In this document: positions 33,751-37,569 of the stretch, piece after piece
How positions within the stretch are numbered: position 1 is the stretch's first letter
Layout of the letters: the number at the start of each line of letters is the position of its first letter
Assembly: GCA_021443415.1 (NCBI GenBank)
Contig: JABUTZ010000003.1
Location: forward strand, 1 to 37,569
Length of the DNA stretch: 37,569 nucleotides
From: Bacteroidaceae bacterium
GTDB lineage: Bacteria; Bacteroidota; Bacteroidia; Bacteroidales; Bacteroidaceae
Reading direction: 5' to 3'
Translations under genes and position numbers: made by a program
The notes under the pieces: model-generated
What the model saw: only the letters and a program-made list of their open reading frames with translations
Told to the model about the DNA's origin: nothing
The model's database searches: none

Positions 33751-34962
33751 ATGAAGATACTGGTAACAGGCGCGAAAGGCTTCGTCGGAAAAAACCTCTG
33801 CGCCCAACTGAACAACATAAAGGAGGGAAAAGCCAAATGCTACGGCGACCTCGTCATCGACAAGGTCTATCAGTACGACATAGACTCCACAACGCAAGAA
33901 CTTGAGGAGGCATGCCGCAACGCCGACTTCGTGTTCAACCTCGCCGGCGTGAACCGCCCGCAGAACACCGAGGAATTCATGCAGGGCAACTTCGGCTTCG
34001 CATCAACACTGCTCGACACCCTGAAGAAGCACGGCAACACCTGCCCCGTAATGCTCAGCTCAAGCATTCAGGCCACACTCGCCGGACGCTTCGGCACATC
34101 CGAATACGGCAAAAGCAAAAAGGCGGGCGAGGAACTCTTCTTCGACTACGGCAAGGAGACCGGAGCCAAAGTCCTCATCTACCGCTTCCCCAACCTCTAC
34201 GGCAAATGGTGCCGACCCAACTACAACAGCGCCGTGGCCACCTTCTGCCACAACATCGCCCACGACCTCCCCATACAGGTCAACGACCCATCGGTGGATA
34301 TGGAGTTGCTCTATATCGACGACCTCGTGGAGGAAATGATATGCGCACTGAAGGGTGAAGAGCACCATTGTGAATTTGACGGAGTGGAAACAATACTTAA
34401 AACGGACGGCAGATATTGCGCCGCACCGATAACCCACCACGTCAAACTCGGTGAGATCGTTGATCTGCTCCATAAGTTCGCCGAAATGCCAAAGACGCTG
34501 ATGATACCCGAAATACCCGCAGACTCCTTCGCCAAGCGGCTCTTCAGCACATACCTCAGCTACCTCCCGAAGGAAAAGGCCGTCTTCGACCTCACGATGA
34601 ACACCGACCAGCGAGGCTCCTTCACCGAACTCGTACACACGCTCAGCTGCGGGCAGGTCAGCGTCAACATCTCCAAACCGGGCATCACAAAGGGCGAACA
34701 CTGGCACCACACCAAATGGGAGCAGTTCATCGTCGTCAGCGGACACGGACTCATACAGCTCCGCAACGAAAACGACCCGGACGCGGAAATCCTCAACTAT
34801 GAGGTCTCGGGCGACAAAATACAGAGCGTCATAATGCTCCCGGGCTACACACACAACATCATAAACCTCTCACCCACACAAGACCTCGTCACAGTCATGT
34901 ACTGCAACGAAATCTTCAACCCACAACGTCCCGACACATATTTTGACAGGGTCACAAAGTAG
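33751..34962 (+). CDS. capF: CapF bifunctional epimerase/reductase
   Basis: This 403-residue enzyme acts after CapE in UDP-L-FucNAc synthesis. Its C-terminal cupin epimerises C3 and its N-terminal SDR domain reduces C4, giving UDP-6-deoxy-L-talosamine. The Rossmann motif is TGAKGFVGKNL (residues 6-16) and the catalytic pair is YxxxK (Y119, K123 in SEYGKSKKAGEE). The cupin begins at about residue 285, with metal-binding GEHWHH at 325-330 and PGYTHNIINL at about 354. It is longer than S. aureus CapF (369) but has the same domain order. Bases of about 34300-34500 (residues 185-250) have more T- and G-ending codons than the rest, suggesting a mosaic segment. It is the last gene before the foreign-looking insertion. 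Confidence 0.92.
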   Translation: MKILVTGAKGFVGKNLCAQLNNIKEGKAKCYGDLVIDKVYQYDIDSTTQELEEACRNADFVFNLAGVNRPQNTEEFMQGNFGFASTLLDTLKKHGNTCPVMLSSSIQATLAGRFGTSEYGKSKKAGEELFFDYGKETGAKVLIYRFPNLYGKWCRPNYNSAVATFCHNIAHDLPIQVNDPSVDMELLYIDDLVEEMICALKGEEHHCEFDGVETILKTDGRYCAAPITHHVKLGEIVDLLHKFAEMPKTLMIPEIPADSFAKRLFSTYLSYLPKEKAVFDLTMNTDQRGSFTELVHTLSCGQVSVNISKPGITKGEHWHHTKWEQFIVVSGHGLIQLRNENDPDAEILNYEVSGDKIQSVIMLPGYTHNIINLSPTQDLVTVMYCNEIFNPQRPDTYFDRVTK

Positions 34963-34985
34963 AAAGTATGAAAGTATGAAAGTGG
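34962..34985. repeat. Short direct repeat after capF
   Basis: GAAAGTAT occurs twice back-to-back (34962-34969, 34970-34977), followed by a degenerate third copy GAAAGTGG. It marks the left edge of the insert between capF and capG. No terminal inverted repeats or target-site duplications were found. Confidence 0.5.
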
Positions 34986-35082
34986 AAGGATGATGCGTTT
35001 TAGTGTCTTGAATCTTGGCTAAAAGATAAGGCACTGCTTCTGCTCGTGTGTTTGACTGCATAAAGGAAATGACATTGAACCA

Positions 35083-36528
35083 ATGACCAAGGAAGAACTG
35101 ATCGTCCGTATCCATGACCTCGAATGGGAAGACTTTGAGGTCAAGGAAGCCAAGTCAGAACTTCCAAAAAGTATTTGGGAAACAGTGTCTGCCTTTTCCA
35201 ATACCAGTGGCGGATGGATTGTGCTTGGAATCAAACAGATAGGGAAAAACTTTGACATACAAGGTGTTGACAATATAGAAAAGTTAGAACAGGATTTTCT
35301 CGGCACGCTTCGCAGCCAGAAATTCAACATGCCCCTCGTGGCAATGCCAAAGCGATATGATATTGGCGGAAAGAGAATACTGGCTTTCCATATTCCATCC
35401 TCACCATTCAAACCAATATATTACAGCAACCCAAGAAACAGCTTCATACGCATGGGTAGTGGCGACCATCATGCCACGGACACAGAAATAATGCAGATGT
35501 ATCATGACCAGTCGTTCGGCATTCGTTCGGAGATGGTGGTTGAAGGTTCTGACATCAAGATGCTGAGTCAGGATTCAATCCGCAGCTATCGCGATTACCT
35601 CAGATCATACGATTCGCTCAAGGACACCGAGAAACTCAACAAGAGAGATTTTTGCTCTCGATTGAATATCTGCAACGACAAAGGCGAACTGACTTATGCC
35701 GGACTTTTGATGTTTGGCAAGGAACCATACACCAATCGTTATGTCCCCACGTTTTGTATCGACTATATTGAAGTTCCGGGTAATTCACTTGCCGATGCGA
35801 CCACTCGTTACACCTACCGCATTCCTGAACAGTCCAATATCTGGGACGCGTTCCAGATAATACTGCGACGTTTGAGGAATGTAGTGGACACCCCGTTCAA
35901 ACTCAACAAGATGGGAGTGGCTGTAAATGATATGCGACAGTTTGAAGTCATTCGCGAAGCTATGCTGAACTTCTGCATGCATTCAGACCAATTCAGTCCG
36001 ATACGCTCATGCATTCATGTGTTCAATGACCGCGTCGAATTTATCAATAGCGGGTGTTTCCCCAAACCGGTGGAGACAATTGCAGGGCATTTCTATTCCA
36101 GCCTGCGAAATCCTACCATTGCCAAACTGTTCAGATACACAAAGATGTGTGAGAACGTGGGGTATGGGATTGACAAACTGAAGACATGGAAGCAACTGAC
36201 GGGCTATGACATCGTATTTGAGAATCAAAGAGATATGGTTTGCCTTACACTTCCATTCAAGGACATTATTGACATACAAAGAACTGATGTCACCCAAAAT
36301 GTCACCCAAAATGTCACCCAAAATGTCACCATAAACCTGACAGTGAGGCAGAAAAGAATCCTTGAAATCTTGGATGCGGACAACAACCAAACGGCCAGCG
36401 AAATAGCAGTGATGCTATCCGCCAACATCCGCACAATCAGAAGAGACCTCGCCTCTTTACAGAGCAAAGGCATCTTGCGCCGGGATGGCGGCAGCAAAAC
36501 AGGTCACTGGGTGACATTGCAGAAATAA
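35083..36528 (+). CDS. AlbA_2/Schlafen-type ATP-binding putative regulator
   Basis: This 481-residue soluble protein has an N-terminal AlbA_2 DNA/RNA-binding domain (about residues 8-130; EDFEVKEAKSE, FSNTSGGWIVLGIK, SFIRMGSGDHHAT). A GHKL ATPase-like region follows, with the modified motif IREAMLNFCMHSDQ (about 293-306), VFNDRVEFINSGCFPKPV and NPTIAKLFRYTKMCENVGYGIDKLK. A linker of VTQN repeats (about 403-416) leads to a C-terminal winged helix (RQKRILEILDADNNQTASEI). This layout is a known 'ATP-binding/putative transcriptional regulator' family. Its codons are mixed A/T/G/C, unlike the C/A-biased capsule genes on both sides, which suggests separate acquisition. Defence or regulatory roles have been proposed for relatives; none is shown here. 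Confidence 0.88.
   Translation: MTKEELIVRIHDLEWEDFEVKEAKSELPKSIWETVSAFSNTSGGWIVLGIKQIGKNFDIQGVDNIEKLEQDFLGTLRSQKFNMPLVAMPKRYDIGGKRILAFHIPSSPFKPIYYSNPRNSFIRMGSGDHHATDTEIMQMYHDQSFGIRSEMVVEGSDIKMLSQDSIRSYRDYLRSYDSLKDTEKLNKRDFCSRLNICNDKGELTYAGLLMFGKEPYTNRYVPTFCIDYIEVPGNSLADATTRYTYRIPEQSNIWDAFQIILRRLRNVVDTPFKLNKMGVAVNDMRQFEVIREAMLNFCMHSDQFSPIRSCIHVFNDRVEFINSGCFPKPVETIAGHFYSSLRNPTIAKLFRYTKMCENVGYGIDKLKTWKQLTGYDIVFENQRDMVCLTLPFKDIIDIQRTDVTQNVTQNVTQNVTINLTVRQKRILEILDADNNQTASEIAVMLSANIRTIRRDLASLQSKGILRRDGGSKTGHWVTLQK
36289..36330. repeat. 12-bp in-frame tandem repeat in regulator linker
   Basis: GTCACCCAAAAT is repeated exactly three times (36289-36300, 36301-36312, 36313-36324) plus a half copy, coding Val-Thr-Gln-Asn. 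Copy-number change would alter the linker length in 4-residue steps without a frameshift. Confidence 0.85.
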
Positions 36529-36626
36529 CGAGGAGAGCCTTGACGAGGAGGCAAAGAGAAAATTACGGAGAATAAAACAAAAAACAGTGAGGTCATATAT
36601 AGTAACAGAAACTGCAGACTGCATAG

Positions 36627-36717
36627 GAAGCAACTTTCGACGAACTCCACGCCATCTGCTATGAAATCTCCCAAATCCTATCCGGATTAATAAAAACGCT
36701 TGAAACACTTGAAAAAA
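36627..36717 (+). pseudogene. Probable remnant of four-helix-bundle (S23-like) protein
   Basis: The frame opens directly after a TAG (36624-36626) and reads EATFDELHAICYEISQILSG followed by LIKTLETLEK, then runs into the capG start. This resembles the last helix of the small four-helix-bundle (S23/IVP-like) proteins often found as cargo in Bacteroidales capsule loci. No start and no upstream helices remain. The match is by eye only, and chance similarity is possible. Confidence 0.35.
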
Positions 36718-37569
36718 ATGAAAAACTACTCCGACATACACTGGCAGGAGAACGGAAAACTCAAACTCCTCATCATCGTCGGCACACGACCCGAAATCAT
36801 ACGCCTCGCAGCCGTAATCAACAAGTGCCGCGCATACTTCGACACAATCCTCGCCCACACCGGGCAGAACTACGACTACAACCTCAACGGCATCTTCTTC
36901 CGAGACCTCAAACTCGCCGACCCCGAAGTGTACCTCGACGCCGTGGGAGACGACCTCGGAGCAACCATGGGCAACATCATCAGCGCCAGCTACAAACTCA
37001 TGGCGCAGACACGACCCGACGCACTCCTCGTCCTCGGAGACACCAACTCATGCCTCAGCGTCATCGGAGCGAAACGCCTCCACATACCCATCTTCCACAT
37101 GGAAGCCGGCAACCGCTGCAAAGACGAATGTCTGCCAGAAGAAACCAACCGCCGCATCGTCGACATCATCTCCGACGTCAACCTCGCCTACTCCGAGCAC
37201 GCCCGCCGCTACCTCGCCGACTGCGGACTACCCAAAGAGCGCACCTACGTCACCGGATCACCCATGGCAGAGGTGCTCCACGAAAACCTACCGCAAATCG
37301 AGGCAAGCGACATACACCGCCGACTCGGACTCGAGAAAGGACAATACATCCTACTCAGCGCACACCGCGAGGAGAACATCGACACCGAAGAAAACTTCCG
37401 ATCACTCTTCAACGCAATCAACACAATGGCCGAGAAATACAGGATGCCCATCCTCTACTCATGCCACCCGCGCTCAAGAAAACGACTCGAACTCTCCAAC
37501 TTCCAGCTCCACAAACTCGTGCGAATGCACGAACCACTCGGCTTCCACGACTACAACTGCCTGCAGATG
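36718..37569 (+). CDS. capG: UDP-N-acetylglucosamine 2-epimerase-like CapG (3' truncated)
   Basis: The gene is open to the window end, with 284 residues visible of the usual ~380. The ATG at 36718 gives MKNYSDIHWQENGKLKLLII. GT-B/epimerase motifs are VGTRPEIIRLAA (about 21-32), HTGQNYDYN (about 47), VLGDTNS (about 107), HMEAGNRC (about 126) and PEETNRRIVD, with the catalytic acids of WecB relatives, and SAHREENI (about 220). After CapE and CapF this should be the C2 epimerase giving UDP-L-FucNAc. WecB (UDP-ManNAc formation) is the alternative, less likely given the neighbours. It returns to the C/A-biased codon use of capE/capF, so the intervening regulator interrupts an ancestral capEFG set. 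Confidence 0.88.
   Translation, partial: MKNYSDIHWQENGKLKLLIIVGTRPEIIRLAAVINKCRAYFDTILAHTGQNYDYNLNGIFFRDLKLADPEVYLDAVGDDLGATMGNIISASYKLMAQTRPDALLVLGDTNSCLSVIGAKRLHIPIFHMEAGNRCKDECLPEETNRRIVDIISDVNLAYSEHARRYLADCGLPKERTYVTGSPMAEVLHENLPQIEASDIHRRLGLEKGQYILLSAHREENIDTEENFRSLFNAINTMAEKYRMPILYSCHPRSRKRLELSNFQLHKLVRMHEPLGFHDYNCLQM

Noticed and set aside
34963-36717. Insertion sequence carrying the AlbA_2-type gene
   Set aside because: No transposase, terminal inverted repeats or target-site duplication can be seen; only a short GAAAGTAT direct repeat lies at the left edge.

Overview
The window looks like Bacteroidales (Bacteroidota) DNA. Promoters carry the Bacteroides-type -7 element TAnnTTTG instead of a sigma70 -10 box, Shine-Dalgarno sequences are mostly absent, and the gene set is typical of gut Bacteroidales: PHP-type capsule phosphatase, UpxY-like antiterminator, HU-HIG-like proteins, and Ig-like secreted proteins with a short C-terminal tail. 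No rRNA, tRNA, CRISPR array, transposase or integrase was seen.

Left part (1 to about 22.7 kb) holds core and household genes. A four-gene minus-strand heavy-metal efflux operon (small His/Cys-rich protein, His-rich membrane-fusion lipoprotein, CusA-like RND pump, TolC-like outer-membrane factor) runs from a clear promoter at 6485-6515. It is followed by an ABC-F ATPase, a stand-alone receiver protein, an unknown lipoprotein and the CCA-adding enzyme. Next come a phosphate group (PiT-type transporter with a PhoU-like tail, polyphosphate kinase, small metallophosphoesterase), then rmlA-rmlB, then menA translationally coupled to a 996-residue receiver/PEP-binding protein. Three intergenic gaps here carry degenerate tandem arrays of 22, 22 and 23 bp units. 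The sequences are unrelated, but each unit is built round a short inverted repeat.

Right part (about 22.7 kb to the end) has a different dialect. The plus strand is visibly rich in C and A and poor in G and T, in both coding and non-coding DNA, and every promoter-like element is TAACTTTG, whereas the left part uses TATCTTTG, TATATTTG or TACCTTTG. The change falls inside the conserved receiver/PEP-binding gene, not at a gene border. This suggests either recombination between two Bacteroidales lineages or an assembly chimera. The right part contains two HU-like proteins, a 58-residue ORF overlapping a GNAT acetyltransferase (toxin-antitoxin-like layout), and a secreted Ig-like protein with an internal duplication. 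A capsule/exopolysaccharide operon follows: UpxY-like antiterminator, Wza-like export lipoprotein, Wzc-like tyrosine autokinase, PHP-type tyrosine phosphatase, CapE, CapF and a 3'-truncated CapG.

CapE, CapF and CapG together would make UDP-N-acetyl-L-fucosamine. Between capF and capG sits an AlbA_2/Schlafen-type ATP-binding regulator whose base composition lacks the surrounding skew. It is followed by a probable remnant of a four-helix-bundle protein, suggesting a cargo insertion into the capsule locus.
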